Origin: JANQEU01 sp965228045
GTDB taxonomy: Bacteria > Bacteroidota > Bacteroidia > Cytophagales > Cyclobacteriaceae
Direction: 5' to 3'
Assembly: GCA_965228045.1 (NCBI GenBank)
Contig: OZ245789.1
Location: 992,001 to 1,056,000 of the forward strand
Length of the DNA: 64,000 nt
In this document: positions 33,023 to 40,348 of the stretch, one piece after another
Layout of the letters: the number at the start of each line of letters is the position of its first letter
Numbering within the stretch: the first letter of the stretch is position 1
Notes under the pieces: generated by a model
Told to the model about the DNA's origin: nothing
Seen by the model: only the letters and a program-made list of their open reading frames with translations
The model's database searches: none
Translations under genes and position numbers: made by a program

Positions 33023-33815
33023 TATAGAGATTGTAATAAGATTCTTCGAAGTTTTCGTTCTCTATTGAGTCAACTCTTTTATCGTCAGCTATTTCTGAAA
33101 TCAATTTGTTGAAACTCTCAGTGGATTCTTCCTGAGCGTGAATAATTGCATCAGAATACTGCATGCCTAGCTTTATAAAACCTTCATAGTTGGCGGTTTT
33201 AAGAGGGTTGAGCATGTTATCATCAATGTCAATCATTTTCACTTTGTCCAGCAAATCATCACCAAACTGGTGGCTGAATCTGTTATTGTGAATGGTGAAC
33301 ACTGTCTTCGCATTCTTGAATATAGGATCATTCTTGTAGGTACTACTTACATAGAGTGGAATTAAACTTGTCATCCAGTCATTGCAGTGAATAATGTCGG
33401 GTGCCCAACCAAGTTTTCTTACCGTTTCCAGCACTCCTTTACAGAAGAAAATGGCTCTTTCATCATTGTCCTCGTAAAAATTATCCTCCTTATCAAAGAA
33501 AACAGACTTGCGATGGAAATAATCTTCATTATCAATGAAGTATACCTGTAATTTGGCATTTGGGATGGAGGCTACCTTGATGATCAGTGGTTTTTCTTCA
33601 TCACCTACGGCAATATTGATACCTGAAAGTCTCACCACTTCATGCAGTCGATTCTTACGCTCATTGATTAAGCCAAATCGTGGTACCAAAATCCTTATTT
33701 CCATTCCCTTTTCCTGCATTGCCTGCGGCAATCTTCTAACAAAATCTGCAACTTCGGTGGTCTTGAGAAAGGGATTTATCTCACTCGCCACATAAAGGAT
33801 TCTTACATTTGACAT
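33006..33815 (-). CDS. Half-length glycogen/starch synthase-like (GT5 N-domain only)
   Basis: The protein has 269 residues and matches the N-terminal Rossmann domain of GT5 glycogen synthases: ILYVASEINPFLKTTEVADF (with the KTGGLADV loop altered to KTTEVADF), LPQAMQEKGMEIRILVPRFG, DIIHCNDWMTSLIPLY and TVFTIHNN. It ends where the second, ADP-glucose-binding domain of a ~480-residue GlgA would begin; there is no frameshift and the stop is followed by an overlapping gene. Without that domain and with the donor loop changed it is unlikely to be a normal glycogen synthase. It may be a regulatory or moonlighting paralogue. It leads the glmS operon. Confidence 0.8.
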   Translation of the reverse strand: MSNVRILYVASEINPFLKTTEVADFVRRLPQAMQEKGMEIRILVPRFGLINERKNRLHEVVRLSGINIAVGDEEKPLIIKVASIPNAKLQVYFIDNEDYFHRKSVFFDKEDNFYEDNDERAIFFCKGVLETVRKLGWAPDIIHCNDWMTSLIPLYVSSTYKNDPIFKNAKTVFTIHNNRFSHQFGDDLLDKVKMIDIDDNMLNPLKTANYEGFIKLGMQYSDAIIHAQEESTESFNKLISEIADDKRVDSIENENFEESYYNLYNELIG

Positions 33816-33850
33816 ATGTGTAAATTTGTGATGGGATTAAAAAATGACCC

Positions 33851-33882
33851 CAAAATTACCATATTTTTACTTCATTTTCAAT
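33851..33882 (-). promoter_or_regulatory. Predicted promoter of the glgA-like/glmS operon
   Basis: On the minus strand ATTG (33882-33879), 20 bases, TAATTTTG (33858-33851). The -7 box is a perfect consensus match and the -33 box is 3 of 4. It gives a leader of about 30 bases before the ATG at 33815. Confidence 0.6.
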
Positions 33883-33922
33883 TATTTATCCAAAGTACAG
33901 TCATTATTTACCTGAAAATGAG

Positions 33923-34771
33923 ATGCTTGGCTTCCAGGATCCTCTAGAACTGAAAAAACAGCTTAATTCCTTTCGTCACAGCGGAAAAACCATCGGACTG
34001 GTGCCCACAATGGGAGCATTGCATAAGGGACATTTAAAACTTTTTAACAGAAGCAAGGCCGAAAACGACATTACTGTTGCCAGCATTTTTGTGAATCCAC
34101 TTCAATTTAACAATCCCGAAGACCTGAAGAAATACCCACGGGATCTTGAGGCTGACAAATCTTACCTCAGAAGCGAAGGTGTGGATGTACTTTTTAATCC
34201 GACTGAGGACGAAGTATTTGGTTCAAAGCCAAGATTGAAAATAGACTTTGGGGAAATAGCCGGAGTACTTGAAGGACTTTACAGACCTGGACACTTTGAG
34301 GGTGTAGGGATAGTGGTAGCTAAATTATTCAACTATATACAGCCAGACCGAGCTTATTTTGGATTAAAAGATCTTCAACAATTTCTCCTCATTCGTCAGA
34401 TGGTCATTGATCTGTCCTTTCCAATCGAAATGGTCGGTGTAGAGACAGAGCGTGATCAAAATGGATTGGCACTGTCTTCAAGAAATCTACGCCTCTCTGA
34501 GGAGGGTAAAGTCATTGCATCAAGAATATTTTCCGGATTAAACAAGGCAGAAGACCTACTGAAAGAAGGAAAAACTATCATAAATATCATTTCCGAAATG
34601 AAGGAATTTTATGAAAGTGTAGTTGGTTTAGAAATAGAGTATTTTCAAATTGTAGACGCCGAAAATTTAAAGCCAATCGAGGTTTATTCTGACAAACATT
34701 CCATAGCCATATGCGTAGCAGCGTATGTGGAGGGGATAAGACTCATCGATAATATATATTTGCGGCGTTAA
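33923..34771 (+). CDS. panC: Pantothenate synthetase
   Basis: The enzyme (282 residues) joins pantoate and beta-alanine with ATP to make pantothenate, the CoA precursor. VPTMGALHKGH at residues 28-38 holds the HxGH nucleotide signature; FVNPLQFN, RPGHFEGVGIVVAKLFN and the KDLQQF/SSRN(L)RL segments follow. Length is standard. It precedes panD, which supplies beta-alanine, so both halves of the branch are co-expressed. Divergent from the glgA-like operon. Confidence 0.97.
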   Translation: MLGFQDPLELKKQLNSFRHSGKTIGLVPTMGALHKGHLKLFNRSKAENDITVASIFVNPLQFNNPEDLKKYPRDLEADKSYLRSEGVDVLFNPTEDEVFGSKPRLKIDFGEIAGVLEGLYRPGHFEGVGIVVAKLFNYIQPDRAYFGLKDLQQFLLIRQMVIDLSFPIEMVGVETERDQNGLALSSRNLRLSEEGKVIASRIFSGLNKAEDLLKEGKTIINIISEMKEFYESVVGLEIEYFQIVDAENLKPIEVYSDKHSIAICVAAYVEGIRLIDNIYLRR

Positions 34772-34783
34772 TCCGGAGGGTCG

Positions 34784-35131
34784 ATGCTGATAGAGGTATT
34801 AAAATCAAAAATTCATAGGGTAAAAATAACACAGGCGGAGCTTCACTATGTGGGTTCAATCACTATTGATGAAGATCTGATGGACGCTGCCGATCTGGTC
34901 GAAAATGAGAAAGTCCAGATTGTTAATATCAACAATGGTGAGCGATTAGAGACTTACGTGATCAAAGGGGATAGAGGCAGTGGCGAAATCTGTCTTAATG
35001 GTCCGGCCGCCAGAAAAGCTCAGGTCGGAGACATTATAATTATCATTTCCTATGGAAGTATTGATAAAGAAGAAGGCAAAAGGCACAAACCCATAGTAAT
35101 CTTTCCAAATGATCATAACAAGCTAAACTAA
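34784..35131 (+). CDS. panD: Aspartate 1-decarboxylase
   Basis: This protein has 115 residues. It is a pyruvoyl-dependent decarboxylase that makes beta-alanine from aspartate. The proenzyme self-cleaves between G24 and S25 (HYVGSITID), exactly the canonical position, giving the Ser25-derived pyruvoyl. Y58-region and NGERLETYVI, GDRGSGEICLNGPAARKA complete the barrel. A GGAGG lies five bases before the ATG, one of the few good Shine-Dalgarno matches in the window. It is 12 bases after panC. Confidence 0.97.
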   Translation: MLIEVLKSKIHRVKITQAELHYVGSITIDEDLMDAADLVENEKVQIVNINNGERLETYVIKGDRGSGEICLNGPAARKAQVGDIIIIISYGSIDKEEGKRHKPIVIFPNDHNKLN

Positions 35132-35132
35132 C

Positions 35133-36158
35133 ATGGGTAGAACCATCGGATCTGTTCTCAAGATCTTAATCCCACTTGTTCTCGCTATCGTATTGGTGTA
35201 CTATGCTTTTGCCAAGGTCGATTTCCAGGATTTTTTGGCCAAGTCTGCAGAGACAAATTACACCTGGGTAATTGTATCAATAGTCATAGCTCTTTTGAGT
35301 TATGTCGTTCGTGCTTATCGATGGAATCTGATGTTGGGTCCAATGGGATACAAAGTGACAACTTTCCGTACGTCACTGGCCGTCTTAGTTGGATACCTTG
35401 CTAATCTGGCTTTTCCCAGATTAGGTGAAATAACCAGATGCGGAATCCTAAAAAGAAATGATGATGTACCTGTAACAGTTTCGATCGGTACTGTCATTTC
35501 GGAACGAATAATCGATGCGCTTACCTTATTGACTCTGTTTGGTGCATCATTTCTTATAGAGTTTGACCTAATCAATTCTTTCATCCGATCTACTCTTTCC
35601 GAATACGACATTTCGTATCAAAAATTTATTTATGCTGGGGTAGGATTGGTGGTGGTCGGAATAATCATTGCTATTGTTTTTTTGAATCAATCCAGTACCA
35701 GACTGGTGAAATTCCGTGAATGGGCCAAGGAACTTTATGCAGGTATCCTCTCAGTCTCAAGGTTGCAAAACTTTCCCGGATTTGTGTTATCCACGATCCT
35801 TCTCTGGGTAATGTACTATCTAATGTCATATGTGGTCATTTTTAGTTTGGAGGAAACTTCCGGGTTAGACATTATAGCCGGTTTTATGCTTTTGGTTACA
35901 GGGGGCATAGCCATTGCATTACCGGTTCAGGGTGGTATTGGCACTTATCATACAATGGTAACCGCCATGTTGATGCTTTATGGAGTGGACCGAACCACCG
36001 GATTATTTTTGGCTACATTGTTACATACTTCACAGGTCTTTGGTATTGTGGTCTTCGGTGCTATATCATTGTTAATTACTTTTTTTATTTCAAGAAAAAA
36101 AGCAAGTGAGCCCGGTCAGCAAGAAAATAATAAGTCAGGAGCAAGCGATCCAGCTTAG
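35133..36158 (+). CDS. Flippase-like (LPG synthase TM / YbhN-type) membrane protein
   Basis: The protein has 341 residues and eight or nine membrane segments and matches the family of lysylphosphatidylglycerol synthase transmembrane domains/UPF0104 without the aminoacyl-transferase domain. Typical are VRAYRWNLMLGPMG near residue 60, LANLAFPRLGEITRCGIL around 90 (family RxGExxR), and PVQGGIGTYHTMV near 270. Members are thought to move lipids or glycolipid intermediates, but the substrate is unknown. It starts one base after panD and its end overlaps the next gene by 53 bases. Confidence 0.85.
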   Translation: MGRTIGSVLKILIPLVLAIVLVYYAFAKVDFQDFLAKSAETNYTWVIVSIVIALLSYVVRAYRWNLMLGPMGYKVTTFRTSLAVLVGYLANLAFPRLGEITRCGILKRNDDVPVTVSIGTVISERIIDALTLLTLFGASFLIEFDLINSFIRSTLSEYDISYQKFIYAGVGLVVVGIIIAIVFLNQSSTRLVKFREWAKELYAGILSVSRLQNFPGFVLSTILLWVMYYLMSYVVIFSLEETSGLDIIAGFMLLVTGGIAIALPVQGGIGTYHTMVTAMLMLYGVDRTTGLFLATLLHTSQVFGIVVFGAISLLITFFISRKKASEPGQQENNKSGASDPA

Positions 36159-36588
36159 GAATTCCTGGAGAGAATCCGGAGAATCAGTGGTTTTCACCAA
36201 TGGTTGCTTTGATATCATTCATCTGGGACATCTCGATTACCTTGAGAAAGCCCGAGCCAAAGGAGACAAATTGATAGTCGGGCTGAACACCGACCTGTCA
36301 ATACGTCAGATTAAAGGACCTGACAGACCTGTCCAGGATCAAAAATCCAGGGCCATGTTACTGGCTAGCATGGAATTTGTTGATGCTGTAATTATGTTTG
36401 AGGAGGAGACACCTGAGAAGCTGATCAATTTAATTCTTCCTGATATTCTAGTGAAAGGAAGCGATTATGAAATCAGCAACATAGTAGGTGCCAAAACCGT
36501 AATTGAACATGGTGGAAAAGTGGAGACTTTAGAACTTGTCAAAGGATACTCCACCACCAACATTATTAAGAAGATTAAGGGTATATAA
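36106..36588 (+). CDS. rfaE2: Heptose-1-phosphate adenylyltransferase-like (RfaE C-domain)
   Basis: This nucleotidyltransferase of 160 residues has the cytidylyltransferase fold: FTNGCFDIIHLGHLDYLEKA (HxGH at 39-42), VGLNTDLSIRQIKGPDRPV, LVKGSDYE and VKGYSTTNIIKKI. This is the stand-alone ADP-heptose module (HldE C-terminal/RfaE2), which activates heptose for LPS core or S-layer glycans. The start is GTG at 36106, inside the upstream gene; no later ATG precedes the conserved FTNGCFD. Three bases later the zinc peptidase gene begins. Confidence 0.92.
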   Translation: MSPVSKKIISQEQAIQLRNSWRESGESVVFTNGCFDIIHLGHLDYLEKARAKGDKLIVGLNTDLSIRQIKGPDRPVQDQKSRAMLLASMEFVDAVIMFEEETPEKLINLILPDILVKGSDYEISNIVGAKTVIEHGGKVETLELVKGYSTTNIIKKIKGI

Positions 36589-36591
36589 AAA

Positions 36592-37287
36592 ATGATATTT
36601 ATTATAGTTATTGGAACCATGATTGCCAGCTGGGTAATCAGTTCCAGATTGAAAAGTAAATTTCGAAAGTATTCACAGATCCCTCTTTCCAGCGGACTTT
36701 CCGGAAAAGAGACGGCTGAATTAATGCTTAGAGATAGTGGCATCTATGATGTAAAGGTGACCTCAGTTGAGGGGCAATTGACAGATCACTATAATCCATC
36801 CAATAAAACCGTAAACTTAAGCCCTGACGTGTATCATGGACGCTCCGCAGCCGCGGCGGCAGTGGCAGCACATGAGTGCGGTCATGCCTTACAGCACGCT
36901 ACAGCTTACAGTTTTCTTGAATTCAGGTCTGCAATGGTGCCAGTCCAAAACCTCAGTGCCAGGATTATAAACTTCATGTTTATCATGATGTTTTTTGGTG
37001 CATTTCTGTTACCTGGAATTGTCCCAATGCAAACTGCACTTCTGATAATAATTGCTTGTTACGCCGTTTTTACATTGTTTGCTTTTGTAACGCTTCCGGT
37101 AGAATATGATGCAAGCAAACGGGCGCTTGCCTGGATCAATGAAAGGAATGTGGTAAACTCCGGTGAGTATGACATGGCCAAAGATGCATTGGATACTGCA
37201 GCTTTAAGTTACGTGGTGGTTGCCCTGGGTTCACTGGCATCACTGCTGTATTACGTGATGATGTTCCTTGGCATGAGTGACGATTGA
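36592..37287 (+). CDS. Zinc-dependent membrane peptidase (YugP family)
   Basis: The protein has 231 residues: an N-terminal membrane anchor, then AAHECGHALQH with the zinc ligands H94 and H98 and catalytic E95, and two to three further membrane segments. LPVEYDASKRALAWI carries the downstream acidic ligand region. It fits the neutral zinc metallopeptidase 2 (YugP) family, and the substrate is unknown. It is the last gene of the panC operon and ends 18 bases before a clear terminator. Confidence 0.88.
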   Translation: MIFIIVIGTMIASWVISSRLKSKFRKYSQIPLSSGLSGKETAELMLRDSGIYDVKVTSVEGQLTDHYNPSNKTVNLSPDVYHGRSAAAAAVAAHECGHALQHATAYSFLEFRSAMVPVQNLSARIINFMFIMMFFGAFLLPGIVPMQTALLIIIACYAVFTLFAFVTLPVEYDASKRALAWINERNVVNSGEYDMAKDALDTAALSYVVVALGSLASLLYYVMMFLGMSDD

Positions 37288-37304
37288 TAAATAAAATGAA
37301 TTAT

Positions 37305-37333
37305 CAAACCCTGCTATCGCAGGGTTTGTTTTT
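37305..37333 (+). terminator. Terminator of the panC operon
   Basis: CAAACCCTGC and GCAGGGTTTG form a perfect 10-bp stem around a TATC loop (37305-37328), followed by TTTTT. It ends the five-gene pan/rfaE2/yugP transcript. Confidence 0.88.
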
Positions 37334-37337
37334 AAAT

Positions 37338-37361
37338 AAATAGTATGCATGCATACTATTT
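37338..37361. promoter_or_regulatory. 24-bp perfect palindrome, probable operator
   Basis: AAATAGTATGCA followed directly by its exact reverse complement, centred between 37349 and 37350. It stands immediately upstream of a -7-like box (TATCTTTA, 37364-37371) of the acyl-CoA dehydrogenase gene, covering the place of the -33 box. There is no T-run and no spacer loop, so it is not a terminator. Such a site would suit a dimeric repressor or activator, for example TetR or GntR type; the protein is unknown and the AraC gene downstream is not the obvious partner. Confidence 0.65.
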
Positions 37362-37400
37362 TCTATCTTTACAATAATCGAATAACCTATTGACCTGAAT

Positions 37401-38540
37401 ATGAATTTTAACTTGACTGAAGAGCAGATTGCGGTAAGAGATGCTGCCAGAGACTTTGCTGAAAAAGAATTGTTACCCGGGGTGATTGAGCGGGACAATG
37501 AGCAAAGATTTCCGGCAGAGCAGATCAAAATGATGGGAGAACTCGGATTTATGGGAATGATGGTAAGTCCGGATTATGGAGGTGGTGGAATGGACACCGT
37601 TTCCTATGTCCTGGCCATGGAAGAAATATCCAAAATTGATGCTTCCGCTTCCGTAGCAATGTCGGTCAACAACTCACTTGTTTGCTGGGGATTGGAGAAG
37701 TATGGAAATGAAGCACAAAAAGAAAAATACTTGGTGCCACTTGCCAGTGGTCAGAAACTTGGTGCTTTTTGCCTGTCAGAACCAGAAGCCGGCTCAGACG
37801 CCACTTCACAGAGAACCACTGCCCGGGATATGGATGATCACTACCTTGTCAATGGGACCAAGAACTGGATAACCAATGGTAATTCAGCAGGTACTTACCT
37901 CGTGATGGCACAGACTGATCCCGAAAAACGACACAAAGGCATCAATGCTTTGATTGTTGAAAGGGAGTTCGATGGATTTTCGGTTGGAAAAAAGGAAGAT
38001 AAACTGGGTATACGTGGTTCAGACACCCACTCCCTGATGTTTTCTGATATGAAGGTGCCCAAGGTAAACAGGATCGGTGAAGATGGATTTGGATTTTCGT
38101 TTGCCATGAATACTTTAAATGGTGGGAGAATTGGTATTGCTGCTCAGGCCCTGGGTATAGCTGCCGGGGCACTTGATTTGGCATTGAAGTATTCCAAAGA
38201 ACGTAAGGCTTTTGGAAAAGAAATATCGAATCACCAGGCGATACAGTTCAAATTAGCCGATATGGCTACTAAAATTGATGCTGCCCGTCTGATGGTGCAT
38301 AGAGCAGCTCAGCTCAAAGATGCCGGTAAAGATTTTGCTCAGGCGGCCGCTATGGCAAAGTTGTATGCTTCGGAAGTAGCGATGGTGGTTACAATTGAGG
38401 CGGTACAAATCCACGGTGGATATGGGTATGTGAAAGAGTTTCATGTTGAACGGTTGATGAGGGATGCCAAGATTACGCAGATATATGAGGGCACTTCCGA
38501 AATTCAGAAAATTGTGATTGCCAGGGGATTATTGAAATAA
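37401..38540 (+). CDS. Acyl-CoA dehydrogenase
   Basis: The FAD enzyme (379 residues, full length for short/medium-chain types) introduces the 2,3 double bond in acyl-CoA in beta-oxidation or amino-acid breakdown. Signatures are FCLSEPEAGSDATSQRT near 125, WITNGNSAGTYLVMA, GGRIGIAAQALG, YSKERKAFGKEISNHQAIQF and the C-terminal IYEGTSEIQKIVIAR with the catalytic Glu363. The best-known relatives act on butyryl-CoA or branched chains; exact chain length is not readable. It is a single gene between the panC terminator and the AraC gene, probably controlled through the upstream palindrome. Confidence 0.95.
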   Translation: MNFNLTEEQIAVRDAARDFAEKELLPGVIERDNEQRFPAEQIKMMGELGFMGMMVSPDYGGGGMDTVSYVLAMEEISKIDASASVAMSVNNSLVCWGLEKYGNEAQKEKYLVPLASGQKLGAFCLSEPEAGSDATSQRTTARDMDDHYLVNGTKNWITNGNSAGTYLVMAQTDPEKRHKGINALIVEREFDGFSVGKKEDKLGIRGSDTHSLMFSDMKVPKVNRIGEDGFGFSFAMNTLNGGRIGIAAQALGIAAGALDLALKYSKERKAFGKEISNHQAIQFKLADMATKIDAARLMVHRAAQLKDAGKDFAQAAAMAKLYASEVAMVVTIEAVQIHGGYGYVKEFHVERLMRDAKITQIYEGTSEIQKIVIARGLLK

Positions 38541-38577
38541 TCTAAATTCTGATAATGGGGGAAATATGGCCGTTAGT

Positions 38578-38608
38578 TTTGGAATTTTGTAATAAAATAT
38601 TAGATTCG
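38578..38608 (+). promoter_or_regulatory. Predicted promoter of the AraC-type regulator gene
   Basis: TTTG (38578-38581), 19 bases, TAGATTCG (38601-38608), one mismatch in the -7 box. The leader before the ATG at 38666 is about 50 bases. Confidence 0.55.
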
Positions 38609-38665
38609 TACAAAAAATCCATTACTAAACCGGCCAAAATCTTTTAAAGATTATATTTCCTTTTG

Positions 38666-39580
38666 ATGGAGGATTATAACCGAATTATCGAATCACTTTC
38701 CGTAAGCTTTGTTAAGGCTCGGAATATTAATATTTTGAAAGCTGTCACCATCGAGAATAACTACGATGTTGAGAACTCTCTGCTACTCGTGAATTCGGGC
38801 GAAGTAAGCTTTGGTCCTGACAGTGAGGTTGTAAAACCCAATCAGATATTATTTGTTCCCGGAGGTAAGCCGCTTTCAATTACCTATGGCATGGGAGAAT
38901 CAACCAAGCTCTCTAAAGATGCCTTCCTAAATACAAAAGACAAATACCTGAAATCAGTAACAAACGGGGCACTGGGACAGTCATCGTATAGTTTTGTCTC
39001 TTTCGATTCCAAGGTTTTTGATTCGGTTAACTTCTTTGCCTCGCTGGATATACCTGCTTTCATTGTCGGTGAGAATGAGGTTTTGTCCAATCTCATCACC
39101 CATATAACAAGGGAATGTTATACCAATTTACCCGGGCGTGCGCGTGTCATTAAGTTGTTGACTGAGCAACTGGTGGTAGAGTTGATCAGACATGTCATTG
39201 ACAATAAACTTTTTGTAGAAGAATTTGCGACCAATTCGACTTATTTTAAGGATCCAAGGCTTATTGATATTTTTGGATATATCAAGGAGAATCTTCAAAA
39301 TGATCTTTCCAATAAGATCTTAGCGAATGTGGCGAACGTGTCGGAAGATTATGTTGGCCAATATTTCAAAATGCTAACAGGCATTAATCCTCAGGACTAT
39401 ATCGAATACCAAAGAATGGAAATGGCAGTGAATCTCCTTCGCACATCAAAAAAGAGCATCAGGGAGATTGGTAAGGAGGTAGGGTATAAAGACACTGCAT
39501 ACTTCTGCAGAAGGTTTAAGATGATGTTTGGAATTCCTGCCGGGAAAATGCGGAGAAGAGAATCCTTAATGAACGTCTGA
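38666..39580 (+). CDS. AraC family transcriptional regulator
   Basis: The protein has 304 residues from the ATG at 38666 (a TTG at 38663 precedes it directly). The N-terminal ~190 residues form a ligand/oligomerisation domain with a cupin-like start (VNSGEVSFGPDSEVVKPNQI), and the C-terminal 100 carry two helix-turn-helix units. The first is NKILANVANVSEDYVGQYFK, the second SIREIGKEVGYKDTAYFCRR, followed by FGIPAGKMRRR in place of the usual G-x-x-P-x-x-YR. The ligand is unknown. Its 3' end overlaps the convergent membrane-protein gene by 15 bases. Confidence 0.92.
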   Translation: MEDYNRIIESLSVSFVKARNINILKAVTIENNYDVENSLLLVNSGEVSFGPDSEVVKPNQILFVPGGKPLSITYGMGESTKLSKDAFLNTKDKYLKSVTNGALGQSSYSFVSFDSKVFDSVNFFASLDIPAFIVGENEVLSNLITHITRECYTNLPGRARVIKLLTEQLVVELIRHVIDNKLFVEEFATNSTYFKDPRLIDIFGYIKENLQNDLSNKILANVANVSEDYVGQYFKMLTGINPQDYIEYQRMEMAVNLLRTSKKSIREIGKEVGYKDTAYFCRRFKMMFGIPAGKMRRRESLMNV

Positions 39581-39934
39581 TTCCCCCGAAGTACCCTTAT
39601 CCTTCTTTAGTGAGGCAACGAGTGCCTGAATTCCAAAATAGACCATGCTGTCAAGAATCCGGGATGTAATGCTTTTTACAGGATTTGATTTTACTCTCAC
39701 GTTAACTTCCTCCTTCTTTTCCTCGTCTTCTTTTCGCTTATTGCTTGTGACTGCTCTGTAAATCAGGTATCCTACACCCAAACCCGCAAGCACAATTCCG
39801 GCATTCTTGAGAAAGGTAAACACCGCTTTCTCGGAATTTTCTGACTCAAAGTCCAAATCCTTGCGCAATTCTTTCTCTCTGTCCTCCAGGGCTTTTTGCT
39901 TCTTGTAATATGTTTTGGAATGCCTCGTAGCCAT
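39566..39934 (-). CDS. Small membrane protein with charged tail, unknown
   Basis: The protein has 122 residues: a very basic/acidic N-terminus (KTYYKKQKALEDREKELRKD), one glycine-rich membrane segment near 48-64 (AGIVLAGLGVGYLIYRAV), a lysine/glutamate linker, and a second weakly hydrophobic stretch near 95-110. The architecture recalls YtxH/YqjD-type envelope stress proteins, but no family is certain. It starts one base after the stop of the holin-like gene, so they are co-transcribed. Confidence 0.65.
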   Translation of the reverse strand: MATRHSKTYYKKQKALEDREKELRKDLDFESENSEKAVFTFLKNAGIVLAGLGVGYLIYRAVTSNKRKEDEEKKEEVNVRVKSNPVKSITSRILDSMVYFGIQALVASLKKDKGTSGESDVH

Positions 39935-39935
39935 A

Positions 39936-40274
39936 CTAGTCGGTTACGTTGAGAATGGCACTTTCAAGCCATGCCTGAACTTTGCCTGTTCTTAAAAGGA
40001 GCAAAATTATTATAATAATGAGTAGTACCGTGCCACTTACGATTACATATCCCAGATATGGACTGCCCAAAACATGATTCAGATAGACTGACAGGGTGAT
40101 TCCCGCGAGGATGGCGAAAAAGAACCCAATCATCATCAGGACAATGAAAACGATGAGAACAGATAGAACTTTGGCAACCTTTCCCATGATCTCAAGCTTC
40201 CATTGTTCAGCTTTAACTGTAACGTATTCGGTGAGCTTATCCAGTATTTTGGTTATGGGAAAGATCTTTGCCAA
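39936..40274 (-). CDS. Holin superfamily III-like (DUF1469) membrane protein
   Basis: The protein has 112 residues with an amphipathic N-terminal helix (LDKLTEYVTVKAEQWKLEIM) and two long membrane segments (VLIVFIVLMMIGFFFAILAG; YLGYVIVSGTVLLIIIIILLLL). This matches the phage holin/actinobacterial holin-X-like family that includes YqjE. In chromosomal settings these are not lysis proteins but envelope components of unknown function. The only start in frame is TTG at 40274, because TAG at 40295-40293 closes the frame upstream and no ATG precedes the conserved helix. Confidence 0.75.
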   Translation of the reverse strand: MAKIFPITKILDKLTEYVTVKAEQWKLEIMGKVAKVLSVLIVFIVLMMIGFFFAILAGITLSVYLNHVLGSPYLGYVIVSGTVLLIIIIILLLLRTGKVQAWLESAILNVTD

Positions 40275-40348
40275 TTTGAAACTCCTTTTGACCTAAGTTA
40301 GGTTTCAATAAATAAAATGAGAAAAGATAAGTAATAATTTTTCGAAGG

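Noticed and set aside
33006..33815. Calling this gene a glycogen synthase (glgA)
   Set aside because: Only the N-terminal GT5 domain is present and the donor loop is altered; enzyme activity cannot be assumed.
36466..36590. In-frame later starts for rfaE2
   Set aside because: Any ATG start after 36106 would remove the FTNGCFD...HxGH nucleotide site, so the GTG in the overlap is preferred.
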